Of a DNA stretch of 64,000 nt, positions 47,646-58,200 are shown piece by piece (positions within the stretch are counted from its first letter, which is position 1; the number at the start of each line of letters is the position of its first letter). Origin of the DNA: Buxus sempervirens (lineage: Eukaryota > Streptophyta > Magnoliopsida > Buxales > Buxaceae); the NCBI GenBank assembly GCA_947561395.2, contig OX387182.1:2800001-2864000 (forward strand), in the 5' to 3' direction. The position numbers and the translations under genes are program-made. Under the pieces are notes generated by a model that saw only the letters and a program-made list of their open reading frames with translations, did not search any database and was not told where the DNA came from.

Positions 47646-48162
47646 AAATAAAACATTTCATGAGAGAGATTATTTCTTAAGTTGAATGCATGAATAACAT
47701 CAGAAGTGCAAAAGCGGTGTAGAATTTTGGGTGCAGACAAATTTTAAACGTAATTTACTAACAAGAAAACTCATGAGCAAACAAGTCGAAGTATATCTAT
47801 TTGGTATACTATTGCTAAATTAATTTCATCTTTACCACCAATTTTTACAAAATAAATTTAATGGGGTAGATCCAAAGTTACAAAAGGATTTGTCAGTAAG
47901 GGTGGATCTTGAGAGTACCTTCGTATATATACAAAATAATTCAATTGGACTTGATTAATTAACTAATAATTGACCATGTTTGAACAGGCTAGTAACTAGT
48001 TGCGACCAAAGATTCCATTTTGCGCCACTTTGCTTTACGTGACAATGCCGGCCACTGGTCGTTAAACTGTCCGTTAAGAAAGGCTGAGAAAGGGCCCCTT
48101 TTGACCGTCCATTTTTAAAAAAGATTAACCGTTCCACGGGCAGCGGGTAGGCCTGCCCGGTT

Positions 48163-48170
48163 CATATAAG
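48163..48170 (+). promoter_or_regulatory. Candidate TATA element for the SMR gene
   Basis: CATATAAG within 'ggttcatataagccttcac', about 620 bp upstream of the start codon, followed by a T/C-rich leader. If it is the true TATA box the leader is long. A closer start site in the 48,400-48,750 region is possible. Confidence 0.35.
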
Positions 48171-48789
48171 CCTTCACAAGCGCTTGGCACAGGTGAAAAA
48201 AAATGAAAAATTATATATACAAATATTTGACAAACCTGTTTCTTTTAGGGTTCAGTGTGCTGATGTATTTTCTTGCTTGCCTCCCTACCTCTCTTCCTCT
48301 TAGGATATTTCAAACTCTGCTTTTTTTTCCTTTTTCTTTTATTTTTTTCATGTTTTACAGCCCTTTCAGTAGAGTTTCTTGTGTTTTCATAACAGAAGAA
48401 ATTTAAGTTTTTCTTCAGGAAGGGGTTCTATAGGTAGGATCATCAGAGATTTGCATATGTAAGTGGGTTCTGGTGTTCTAGGGTTTTGAGAAGTCCACTG
48501 TTCAACTCTTAGAGGCAGAAGCACTTGTATTTTTGCCCTTTTCGGTGTACTTGATAAGTTTAGCATGATCTTTTAAAGATTTGAATACCCATATATTGGA
48601 TTGTTCTTTTGATCAATCCTTAGATTGAATTTTCAGTTTTTTCAAACTTCTACCACTTACTTCAGTTAAATTTAGCTTGTGTTCTAGCCCAAGTTTATCT
48701 CAAGCTCTAAAGGGTTTGCTTCCAAAAGGAAGTTTGAAAGAGGTGGTTACTTGCGTTCAACTTAGTAAAGGAGGTCTTAGCAGAAGGTC

Positions 48790-49143
48790 ATGGCCCCATC
48801 TGGTGGAAGAAAAAGAAAAACCCAACGCAGGCGGCAACTTTTTCGTTCAAAGAACCAAGAAGAACCAACGAACTTGTCTTGCAACTCCACCACCACAAGC
48901 TCAGATCTACCCTCCAAGATCACTGACAGCGAAGAGAGCAACTGTGTCAACGCATCTACAATTGGATGCTGTACTCCTAAAGCTAAGAAATTCCGGATAC
49001 CTGAGATCCTGACATGTCCTCCGGCTCCCAAAAAGCAAAGAGTGGCTTCAAACTGCTCCTCACAAAGGTCTTCCATAGCCTTTTTTGCTCCTCCTGATAT
49101 AGAGCTCTTCTTCTTCTTTGCACTTCGTGGTATCTCAGCCTAA
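48790..49143 (+). CDS. SMR: SIAMESE-RELATED (SMR) cyclin-dependent kinase inhibitor
   Basis: An intronless gene for a 117-residue basic nuclear protein. Plant SIM/SMR proteins bind and inhibit CDKA/CDKB-cyclin complexes and drive the switch to endoreduplication, often after stress or in differentiating cells. The diagnostic blocks are present: CTPKAKKFRIPEI (61-73) followed by CPPAPKKQR (76-84), and the C-terminal FFAPPDIELFFF (98-109), matching the family FFxPPDLE.FF motif. The N-terminus is Arg/Lys-rich (RKRKTQRRRQ). Length agrees with the usual 80-130 residues. The start at 48790 is the first ATG in frame with the motifs and keeps the basic N-terminus. Which SMR paralogue it is cannot be decided here. 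Confidence 0.93.
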   Translation: MAPSGGRKRKTQRRRQLFRSKNQEEPTNLSCNSTTTSSDLPSKITDSEESNCVNASTIGCCTPKAKKFRIPEILTCPPAPKKQRVASNCSSQRSSIAFFAPPDIELFFFFALRGISA

Positions 49144-49199
49144 AATGTGTGTGAAAGAAAAGTCATGTAATTTCTAGTGTTGATGTTACTGGGTTTTTT

Positions 49200-51900
49200 T
49201 TTTTTCATTTTTTTTCCTTCACTCTTTTGAGTTATAGTGTGAGAGTTTGATGCTTTTAGTAAGTAATATTAGAGAATAGTAGCTTTTTCTGTACTAATTA
49301 ATTTTACTTGGGATTTGTATTGTAAGACGGAGTAATCAGCTAATTAGCAAAATTAATTAAGCTGAGGACCGTCCAACTAAGGGTAGCCCTTTATTTACCG
49401 TTCTAGTTAATAAGTTGTTTTATATGTTTCTGACTACTTTTGGAGATTAAGATGTGGTAGCTAGGAAGATATGAGGTTGTGTGTAATCTCATTAGCAGCT
49501 TTTGTTTGTTAAGTCAACCTGAGAAAGGCAAAAGCGCAAGCTCCATTTTAAGTGTGACAACAATTGTCTTTCTTCTTCTCCTTCTTCTTCTTCTTCTTTT
49601 GCACTCTTTTCCTCACCTTGATAATGATATGTGATATGGGTATTGTTTATATAAGATATTTATCAGATCTAGAACAAAACAAAACATGCATTATATATAA
49701 ACTACCTGATTAAACTCATAATTAATGGATCCCTCCACCCACAGAATCTAATGAATGAGCCGCTTATCTGATGTGGGGTTTTCCAAAATCTCACTCTGAT
49801 CAGATTATAGTGGTAGTGTGACTCATCTTTTGGGGCCTTTCAAATATTGGAACAACCCCATTATGCTGTTCTCTCCATAAATCTTAGTTTAATCTTTAAA
49901 CATAGAGATCCTCCCATGATTATACTTTTGGTGTTAGGGTTAGAGAAAAGGCAGTGGATTAGGGTTTGTACAAAAAGACAGCAGCTTTGTTTTTATATTG
50001 GATATTGTTGAAGAGATAATTGTGTCAGGGACTCAGGCGTGGGTCTGGTGTTCGTGTGTCTGATTTTAGCAGCATGTGTAAGAGAATCCAATGAAAGACT
50101 CGTGCGGGTGGGCGATCATTTCGGGTGTAGAATCTGATGATATTTCTCGTGAATTTCTCACAATATCCGAGAAAAATGGATCTTGAAAAAGTGGGAGGAA
50201 CAATCTATCATGTTTGAAAGATCATTTGTGCCGTACAAGGTGAGATCAGAGATGACATAAAAGAAACACTCAAATATCGTGAGTGGTTGGAGAATATCTC
50301 ATCTGCTAAAGCTTTCAGCTTTCAGCTTTCAGGAGTATAATATGCAAATGCAGAGAGAGAATATCTGAAAGTACAGTGGGCATTCATTGCAGGGGCCTCA
50401 TTTTCCTTCTCCCTAGAGCTTACTTTCATGCTATGTTGTGGCAATATATATGGCCCATTCTTTGTTGGTTATGTATCATCTATATGTCATGGCCATATCA
50501 TGATCAATAGCATAATGTCTACTGTCTACATGCACATATGAGAAATTACTCTTGAGCATGAACTTGATCAGCATGGGTTTTCATTCCTCAAGTGTGTGGA
50601 GAAGTTATGGTGATATTGATGATATGGGTCTCTCTCTATAAATAGTTCACTGTCCGGGCTGTCCCCTTTCTTTCCTTTCATTTTTTTTCCACTGGGATGT
50701 AGAGAGAGGGTGAAGTGGGAGGATAAAGTACATTGGGATCTATGAAGAGAAAGTTAATGTTGACATGGGATTTGTGTAAATGTGGCAAGTTGTAGACTCT
50801 TTTCAAAGCCAATATGTGTGTGATGGGGGGAGAGAGAAGGTGAAAGGGAGAATGAGATTCCTTGGAGGTCTTGAAATGGGGTTTGGTGTGATAGATTGAA
50901 AATTAACAAGCATGAATTCCATTTAATTTTCCAAGAAAGGGAATATAGATTGATGGCTTTAAGTGGGAAATTTTTTTTTCTTTGTTTTTTTTGGATGAAA
51001 AGTGAGGAAGTTCCCTTTGCCAATTCCAATGATGTCACATCTCTTAGAAACATTTATAGACTTTGCTCTAAATATTCAATTTACTACATGTGTCCAGTTG
51101 CCAACTTTTCTAGAATCCGAGGTTGCTCTCACCTCGTTCACAAAGGAGGTGACCTCTTCATGCCTTGAACAGACATTCATGGTCTTTTTGTCCATATACA
51201 TACTCCTCATCAAGATAGCATTGGAAATTTCATGTTCTCATATGAGTTCATTCTTGATATACCAATGACCCAACTAAGTCTCTCAATAGCCCTAGAGAAC
51301 CAATGGCATGGTCTGTATTTTAGACCAAAAATCACAGGCCCACAGTTCAATGGTTCTGATTAATTAATCAGATCAGTGACTCAAGGGTAGTCGAAAGCAA
51401 AGATTTATGGCATTATTTTGGGTCTTTGAATGCTAATGCACCATCCCAAAACAAAACAATTTAGGCCCACCCACGAATAACTGGACCCAAAGTTGATTCC
51501 ATTGTGTTGATGAACCAACAAAGCAACACCTGTTCATTTCTTATTGACCACAAACACCATGAGTCTCCTGGTTCTCTTGAAGGGCCCATGTCTTTCAGCC
51601 TCTTTTGTTTGGGTTTTGCAAGCTCTATGGTGGCTGTCTCACAAGTCACAATACTCAAAACTTTGGACTTGGGTCCAGGCTTGTGATTTTGGTTGAGAAT
51701 ATTGCATTGCTTTCTCCAGCCCAAAGCTGAATTACTTAATGTACTTGAACAATGTATTAATTACTTCACTGGTGTGTTTATAGTATTAAACTTAGTACAA
51801 CCTGCCTACCCAAAAAAAAAAATTTAGTACAACCTGCCTTTGTCTTGATCCATTTGTTCAAGCAAACAGTGTAAAATCCCTGATTTAGTTCCTCCCCAAA
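49200..51900. other. Long spacer downstream of the SMR gene
   Basis: Holds a (CTT)n patch (about 49571-49600) and a possible promoter at about 50,634 (listed separately). No protein gene is supported. Open frames at 50754-51268 and 51461-51724 lack motifs. No known plant microRNA sequence was spotted by eye. Confidence 0.4.
50634..50642 (+). promoter_or_regulatory. TATA box-like element without an obvious gene
   Basis: CTATAAATA in 'ctctctctataaatagttc', followed by a pyrimidine-rich stretch ('tgtcccctttctttcc') that resembles a plant leader. No coding frame follows. A non-coding transcript is possible. Confidence 0.3.
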
Positions 51901-51947
51901 ATGTGCCCAAAGTACATCTTGTAAGACACTCTCTTGTTGGCAATATA

Positions 51948-52166
51948 TCTATATATATAAACGCGAGGTGTTCCTTGGGAAATGCGCCAACCAAAAATGT
52001 GCAATTTTCCAAAACAACCCTTAGACATCATTATAAAGATTCATTAATAAAAAGGTATAATAGTCAAAACTACCTCAAAATTTAAAAAACTTAATAATCA
52101 GTTGCAAAATCGTTCCCTCCTTATCTACTTCTTTCTTCATTTGTGCAATATTGCATGTGCACTTGG
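51948..52166 (+). mobile_element. Degenerate mini-Helitron, second family
   Basis: The start TCTATATATATAAACGCGAGG (after A) is close to the 5' end of the 53433 element (TCTCTATTATATATAAAGCGAG). The interior has 'ttggcaaatgcgccaaccaa'-like and 'aaaggtataatagtcaaaac' words, also reminiscent of that element. The 3' end is decayed ('gtgcaatattgcatgtgcac', then 'ggctat'), so the right border is approximate. Confidence 0.4.
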
Positions 52167-52204
52167 CTATTATAGAATTAGGGCATGAAAGAAGAAGGGG
52201 GTGG

Positions 52205-52510
52205 TTAATTCATCAAACAAACCTATCCCAATCTATCCCTAATGGTTAAGATTTCTTAATTCATTAATTAGTTTAAGTTTACGTTAGGGTTGGATTTTGA
52301 TTTGGTCCAACCCAACCACAATCCACCCAAACCTTCATATAAAATATTTTAATAGAGACAAGTTAGTCCTTTTGTCTTTTATTTTCTAAAAGATTCCCCT
52401 TATCAATTTTTAAACCCTTACATGCCCTCAAACACAATTTACTCATGTCTCCCCCTTCATTTGCAGTCCCTATGCTCATATAAAAATATATATTTTTATA
52501 CATAGATATA
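52205..52510. mobile_element. Degenerate hAT-like terminus, related to 63456-63660
   Basis: 'ctatccctaatggttaaga' followed by 'acgttagggttgg' and 'catataaaaatatatattt' parallels 'ccacccctaatggttaggg', 'gagttagggttta' and 'catataaaaatatatattta' at about 63,500-63,650. The GGGTTxGG-type words recall hAT subterminal repeats. No ends or duplications are definable. Confidence 0.35.
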
Positions 52511-52689
52511 TTAATTATTTATATATTTTATTCAAAAGCACTAGTATATTAACACTTTATAACACAATTAGATCAACTTGGTCTTTCCTAATACCAATCT
52601 TACATAATAATCATCTGGTTTGTCATCGCCTAGACACATACGAGCCGTAAAGGGTGTGCCAAAGTCCAACACCAGACTACGAGGCCATA

Positions 52690-52816
52690 TCACCTGGAGC
52701 CCACATTGGAAGATCTACTAGTCCAATAATGAATGGGGTTTATATGTCAACATCATTCACATACATATACACCCCGTTCACCGTTGGACCAGCACATCTT
52801 CCAGCGAGGGGCTCCA
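52690..52816. mobile_element. MITE-like imperfect hairpin, about 125 bp
   Basis: The left stem 'ctggagcccacattggaaga...tagtccaataatgaatgggg' (about 52694-52740) pairs with the right stem read on the other strand, 'ctggagcccctcgctggaag...tggtccaacggtgaacgggg' (about 52770-52816), with scattered mismatches. The loop is about 30 bp. No coding potential and no clear target duplication. Confidence 0.6.
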
Positions 52817-53432
52817 GCCAATTTCAAGTCACCAAACGACCTATAGAATGTGTTGTGCTAACATCGATTGGGATGGAGTTAGTGGGTGTGGGCCCCCTAT
52901 TGACAGGGCATCCATCCATCCGTTTCACTCTACTACCATGGAGTGGCACTAGAGGAAATGGATTACGACAAGCATTCAAGCGGATGTAACATGTCATTGA
53001 CTGGCCTTTCAATTTTTATTTATTTTTTGCCACATGCCATATCCAGGTGGTGAATAAAACCCCTAGATACCATCCTCGTGTGTTGCCACGTGGCAGGATG
53101 GGAGTCTCTGTCACGCGGATTACGCGTGTCTTCCAACCTTGGGAAAAGGGATCTTGGCTGCTTCCTGAGGTGAAGACAGTGGGGTCCTCTGCTGACGGCA
53201 CGCGCCGCTTTCTCCCGGTTAACTCACCTACTACACTGCGCATGCCAAGTTACTTGAATTTTGAATTTAACAACGCTAGTTGGTGGCTAGCTAGCAATGA
53301 TATGATATTTCAACTAAAACGTGACTTGTGAGTTGTGACTAATTAAACTAAACTAGTTCTTGCAGAAGTATTTGGGTGAAACACTTCATGAAGAATTACT
53401 TTTCAAATATATCTCCATCTCTAATTCTCTAA

Positions 53433-53635
53433 TCTCTATTATATATAAAGCGAGACGCCTCTTTGGGAATCACACCAAGCATTACATGCAACTTTCTACA
53501 CTTGCCTTTACGTACCACAACCAAGTTTCATTAACAAGGGATAAAATTGCCAAAATTGTCACTGAACTTCCGAAACCAAACAATTGGTTTTGCAATTGCT
53601 TTCGAACATGCAATAGTGCACGTACACCCTTCTAG
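53433..53635 (+). mobile_element. Non-autonomous mini-Helitron (203 bp)
   Basis: 5' end TCTCTATTATATATAAAGCG preceded by A, 3' end 'caatagtgcacgtacaccct' then TCTAG followed by T. Ends and insertion context (A|TC...CTAG|T) are Helitron-like, there is no terminal inverted repeat, and no protein is encoded. The interior differs from the 5367/9258 family, so this is a separate subfamily. Confidence 0.62.
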
Positions 53636-53644
53636 TTTTAATAA

Positions 53645-53870
53645 AAAAAAGGTGAGTAGGGGCGGTGGTGATGGATGAGTTGGTGATCGTGGTGAGCATG
53701 ATGGGTGCTAGTGGTGGTGGTGGGCGGGTGAGTCGGTGGTGTCGATGGTAGTAAGCATGATAAGTGATAGTGGTGAGAGTCACGAGCTAGTGGTGCTAGG
53801 CATGACAATGGTGAGTGGTAGTGATGGTCGAGGTGTGAGTGTGGGTATGGGTGGTGGTGGCGGAATTATA
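53645..53870. repeat. GGT/GAT-rich low-complexity tract
   Basis: Loosely repeated 'ggtggtgatgg', 'agtggtggtggtggg' and 'gtaagcatgataag' words with strong G/T versus C/A strand asymmetry. Same character as 23,560-24,110. The Thr/His/Pro-rich minus-strand frame is an artefact. Confidence 0.75.
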
Positions 53871-53893
53871 AGATTCTGAAAGTAATTTTTATA

Positions 53894-54059
53894 GGATTTA
53901 AATCCCTTGCTGGGCATCCAGCAGCCAATGGGAATCCCCCAGACAGGGCCACATCACCGGCAGCCCTGGCTTGTGTCAGGGCTGCCGGTGATGTGGCCCT
54001 ATCCCATTGGCTGCTGGATGCCCGGCACTGCTGGGCACCAAGCAGAGGATTTGAATCCA
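53894..54059. mobile_element. Strong-hairpin MITE (166 bp) with 8-bp target duplication
   Basis: TTTTTATA flanks both sides (53886-53893 and 54060-54067). The ends carry GGATTTAAATCC and GGATTTGAATCC. Inside, 53912-53933 pairs exactly with 54002-54023, and 53945-53968 ('agggccacatcaccggcagc' plus 'cctg') pairs exactly with 53977-54000, leaving an 8-base loop. The transcribed RNA would form a long, nearly perfect GC-rich hairpin. The 8-bp duplication suggests the hAT superfamily. It lies about 1.15 kb upstream of the NF-YA start codon. Confidence 0.85.
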
Positions 54060-54119
54060 TTTTTATAATCAAAGGATATAATCGTAACAATTTTTTTTGC
54101 CAGGGACAAAACATCACTT

Positions 54120-55204
54120 CATTGGAAAAAAAAAACCTGAAATAAAGGTTTTTTTTTTCTTAACTTATTAGAAGATAGACAGCGACTTTTGTGTGACTGA
54201 AAATAAATAAATTTAAAATATTTATATACAATTCGTTCGACCTAAAATCAAGAGTTATCCTCTGCCTGTTATATCTCTTTTATAGAATTACGGATGGCTG
54301 GATTTACGGAACAGAAATCTAGGCTTGTTTTCACTGTTTCGAAGTAGTAAGTGTTCTTAGCGACTTCTATTTTGATTTGTTAGTTGCTTTACTCTTCTGT
54401 TTTGATTGGTTAGTTGCTTTACTTTTCTCACTTTGATTTTGGTACCGAGATTTTTCAACGATTAGTGTTGTGATCAATAAATTTTACCGTTTTTCTTTTG
54501 GGGACTAGGGTTTTTTGATCCGGATGGTGAAATCCATATAAATTGGCATCGAAATTTAGGTTTGGTTGTGGGGGATTTTCGTGCCGTGGTAGGATTTATC
54601 TTTGTAGTGTTGATCTTGCATTGATGACTATCTCTTATTGATGGTTTTATTTTTGAAATTCTTATGCATGTACTTGGCCTTGTAATCACTGCTTTTTTAT
54701 AAGGTTCTGTTGTTCTAGGTGTTTTGTTTACATGAAACTTGGTGGGAATTTTATGGATTTTCCTTGTTCTTTTTACCAAGTTTTGCCTCGTTTGCCTGGT
54801 GTGTTACTCAGCTTATTGATGGCTTCACTTGGTTTTGTTGTTTTAATGTGTGAGACAGGACTTACTGATTTGTGAGTAGCTCGTGAGTTTCCATTAAAGG
54901 ATTTTTAGTAGATCTGGTTAGTGGTGATTGCTTTGTTATCTATCTAGTGCCTTTATATTTCCCTTTTTCAATAATGTTAGCTTTGGTTCATGTAAATTTT
55001 CCAGTTAGTAAGTTTTGCATATATTCCTTATGGTTTTTTAGTTTTCAGGTTTCAGTTTATATTGTAATGTCTCATGTTCTTATTTTCTGATGATTGTTTA
55101 TGCACTGCATCGATGTTATGGGATTTCTTTTCTTCTTCTTCTTCTTCTTTTTTTTTTTTATAATACCTTTGTCATCACCGCGTCAGTTGGGAATTTTCAG
55201 AAGA
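54120..55204 (+). promoter_or_regulatory. Promoter/leader region of the NF-YA gene
   Basis: T-rich sequence between the MITE and the first coding ATG. NF-YA genes commonly have a leader exon and an intron in the 5' UTR. The 'ttttcag' at 55194-55200 just before the coding ATG would fit as the acceptor of such an intron. The leader exon itself (perhaps 54,250-54,350) cannot be set. A TTC run lies at about 55,131-55,148. Confidence 0.4.
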
Positions 55205-58200
55205 ATGCAATCAAAACCGGAAAATGCAAATAGACTAGAAGCAAATGCACAGAATATTCCACCATCCACAACTTGTGCACAGCCTTGGTGGCGTGCTCTT
55301 GGGTATAATGGCATCTCCCCAGCTGCATTAGGAGAGGGCACTGCAAAATCATCATCAATAGAAGAAGCAAACACCAGTACGGGAACCAATATTAGCCAAT
55401 CACATGCAGATGTTGGTCTGGATGAAGGAGCTGATTTTAATAAAGGACGGACTTTGGTGTCGCAGCAGTTAGGTGAATCTCTTCCGTACTGTTATATTAT
55501 ATTTATCATATAAAAGTATTCTTATACGACTGGATGTTAAAATATAGAAGATCTTTTATGCCTGAATTGAAAAAATGGTTCTCTATATTACTCTGTTTTG
55601 GTGGACTTCTTCATGAGATTATGACTAAAATTTTCATTTTTCTACGATTAACTTATTTCCTATAATTTGGAAAAAGAGGGAAAGATTGCCTTTTTATATT
55701 TTAACTGAGATGATATCTTCTCATCAGTGTATTAGTAAAAGAGGCTATAGATATTAACAAAATGAGCAAGACGGCTTTCCTTTTATAGATTTTACTTTGA
55801 TCTCTTGATACCTTCCATTGGTACTTTACTTTCTTTAATCTTGTAATGATTTTTGTAGCTGTCTTTCACAAATTTTTTTTTTTTGGGTACAAAATTACAA
55901 GAAGTATGTATTAGAGAGAACCCATGAGGTATGGGTTACAACAACCTGAACCCAAATGCCTAAATAAAAAGGATGCACAGAAAACAACAATATAGAAAAA
56001 TACAGGTTACTCCAATAGAGCTATTGGAGTCCAATCCTTTAGAATGTCGCTTAGCGGATTGTGTCTGGATTCCTTCTTAATTCTAACCCAAGAGCAGACA
56101 AGTATCAAATTGTCTTCAAGAATCTTCTGTTTTTGTATGGCACCTCCTTCAAAAAATGCATCTATTACGAGCTAACCAAATCAATCACCTAGACGCAAGA
56201 TAGCATGAATAAACAGCTTCCCTTTTCCATTCAGCATAGGCAATCTCCATCCCCACTACCTTGCAAGGTCAAGAAAGATTCGAGGCTGAACCCAACATAA
56301 TCCTAACGAGCCCAGAAAGTTTGACGAAAGGAACCCAGCCACCTCAGTATGGATAAAATTGTGATCCAGAAATTCTCCTTATCTGAGGCATAAAATGCAA
56401 ATATTATGCGAGATAGCTAAGAATTTCCTTATCCTTTGAAGGTTGTCAAGGTTTTTAATGCCATTATGAAAAATAATTCATAGGAAAGTGAGGAAGGAGT
56501 GGGAGCATTCCAAAGAATCCAGGGGGAGAATAAAGGAGGGTCAAATCTAAGGTTGGAACAAAGATGGTCGAAAAAGGAACAACTGGAAAAGGATCTATGA
56601 GAAGAAAGAGTCCAAGTACATCTATCAGGCAGAGAAGCATTAACTATTACCTGAGAATGCTCTTCCAAAAGAAAACCAAGCTCCTCCATTTCAGAAGAGT
56701 GTAAATCACAAAGGAAATTTAGGTTCCAATTTTAACCTGTACAGTCCTAAGATAGAATATCTTAAACAAATGGATCAGCCAAGAGACGCAAATGATAAAG
56801 TATGGGGAACTTATGAGAAAGTGTGGGGAATCCAACCAACTGTCAACCCAAAACCTCAAAGAAGAACCCGAATGAAGCATGGTTTTCACGAAGGAATAGA
56901 ACCGAATGTACATGAAAATATAACAAATGGTCACCTTCGGATTGGCTTCCCACTTGGTTTTATGAATACCATACTTACGATATTTTTTGCCTCAAGGATT
57001 CCTTTTCCTTTCCAAACCTCTATAACCATTTCATTAAGAGGTCTGAATTCTTGAAGTAGTGATTACCCAAATTTAGACCCCCAAGATCTACTCAAACAAA
57101 CCTAACTATAAGTCTACAACACACTAAATGATCCTTTTTTGTTTTTCTTCCTTCCCACAGAAAATCCCTTTGCAAACTTACCAACATGTTTATCACCTTT
57201 GTAGAGGTCCTAAAAAGAGATAGAAAATAGATAGGAAGGTTCATAAGGGTTGCCTTGACCAAATTAATTGTACCCCCAGGAACAAGTACGTCCTTTTACA
57301 AGCTGCTATCTTCCTCTGTTTTCTCCATTATATGATCCCAAAAGCTTCCCAACCTCGGCTTTGCCCCCAACAATAAACCAAGGTATGTGATGGGCCCATC
57401 TTGTGACTTATACCCCATCACCCGTGTGCAATCATCTAAAACATCCCTATCCACCAAGATCCCTAAGATACTGTTTTTTCCAAGATGTACTCTTAAGACC
57501 ATAAAGTCGCCCAAAGCTTTTTAATATGCATTTTACCCGCTCAAAACTTTTTAATATGCATTTTCCCTAAAACACTGGGTCTTTAGAGGCCTCTAAAAAT
57601 AGGATGATATCATCTGCAAATTGTAGATGTGATTCTAGAATTCTGGATCTACTAATTCGCAGTCCTCTAATGTGACCAACACTCTTCCCCAGAGAGAATA
57701 GACGGCAAAGAACGTCGTTCACCAAAATGAATAGAAAGGGAGATGGGGTTCCTTGTCTTAATCCTCGACACGAGGGGAAATACCCCGCCACTGATCCATT
57801 GAGGATAAAGGAAAAAGATATATTTCTTTAACATCCGCTGATCCACTTACACTATCTACCAAAACCTTTTCATCGAAGAATTGAATCCAAAAATCCCTAT
57901 TTAACTTGATCATAGACCTTTAGAAGATATAATTTATAGCATAATTTATAATATATTTCTTTAACACCCGCTGTCTAGGATTTGTTTTCCTTTAACGAAA
58001 GCACTTTGATTCTTTGATTAACTAGCCCTATGACCTCTCTCAATCCTACGGATAACACGGTTGCAATTATCTTGTATAAGCTGACTGTTAATTTGATGGG
58101 TAGAAAATTCTTAATTTTTGTAGCCCCTTGGTATTTTGGGATGAGACATAGGAGTGTGATATTTGTTACTTTGTTCACTATACCATATTCATGGGATTCC

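Larger units (their letters stand above)
46000..48150. other. FRA10AC1 3' flank and spacer to the SMR gene
   Basis: The first few hundred bases probably contain the FRA10AC1 3' UTR. There is a long (CT)n run at about 46533-46583 and two similar 'tttgtcggt/ttgtcagtt...gcaa..gaagaaactga' stretches near 46165 and 46275, a small duplication. No coding region is supported. Confidence 0.5.

Noticed and set aside
50640..50900. Possible microRNA gene after the TATA box
   Set aside because: No self-complementary stem and no match to the conserved plant microRNAs I could recall.
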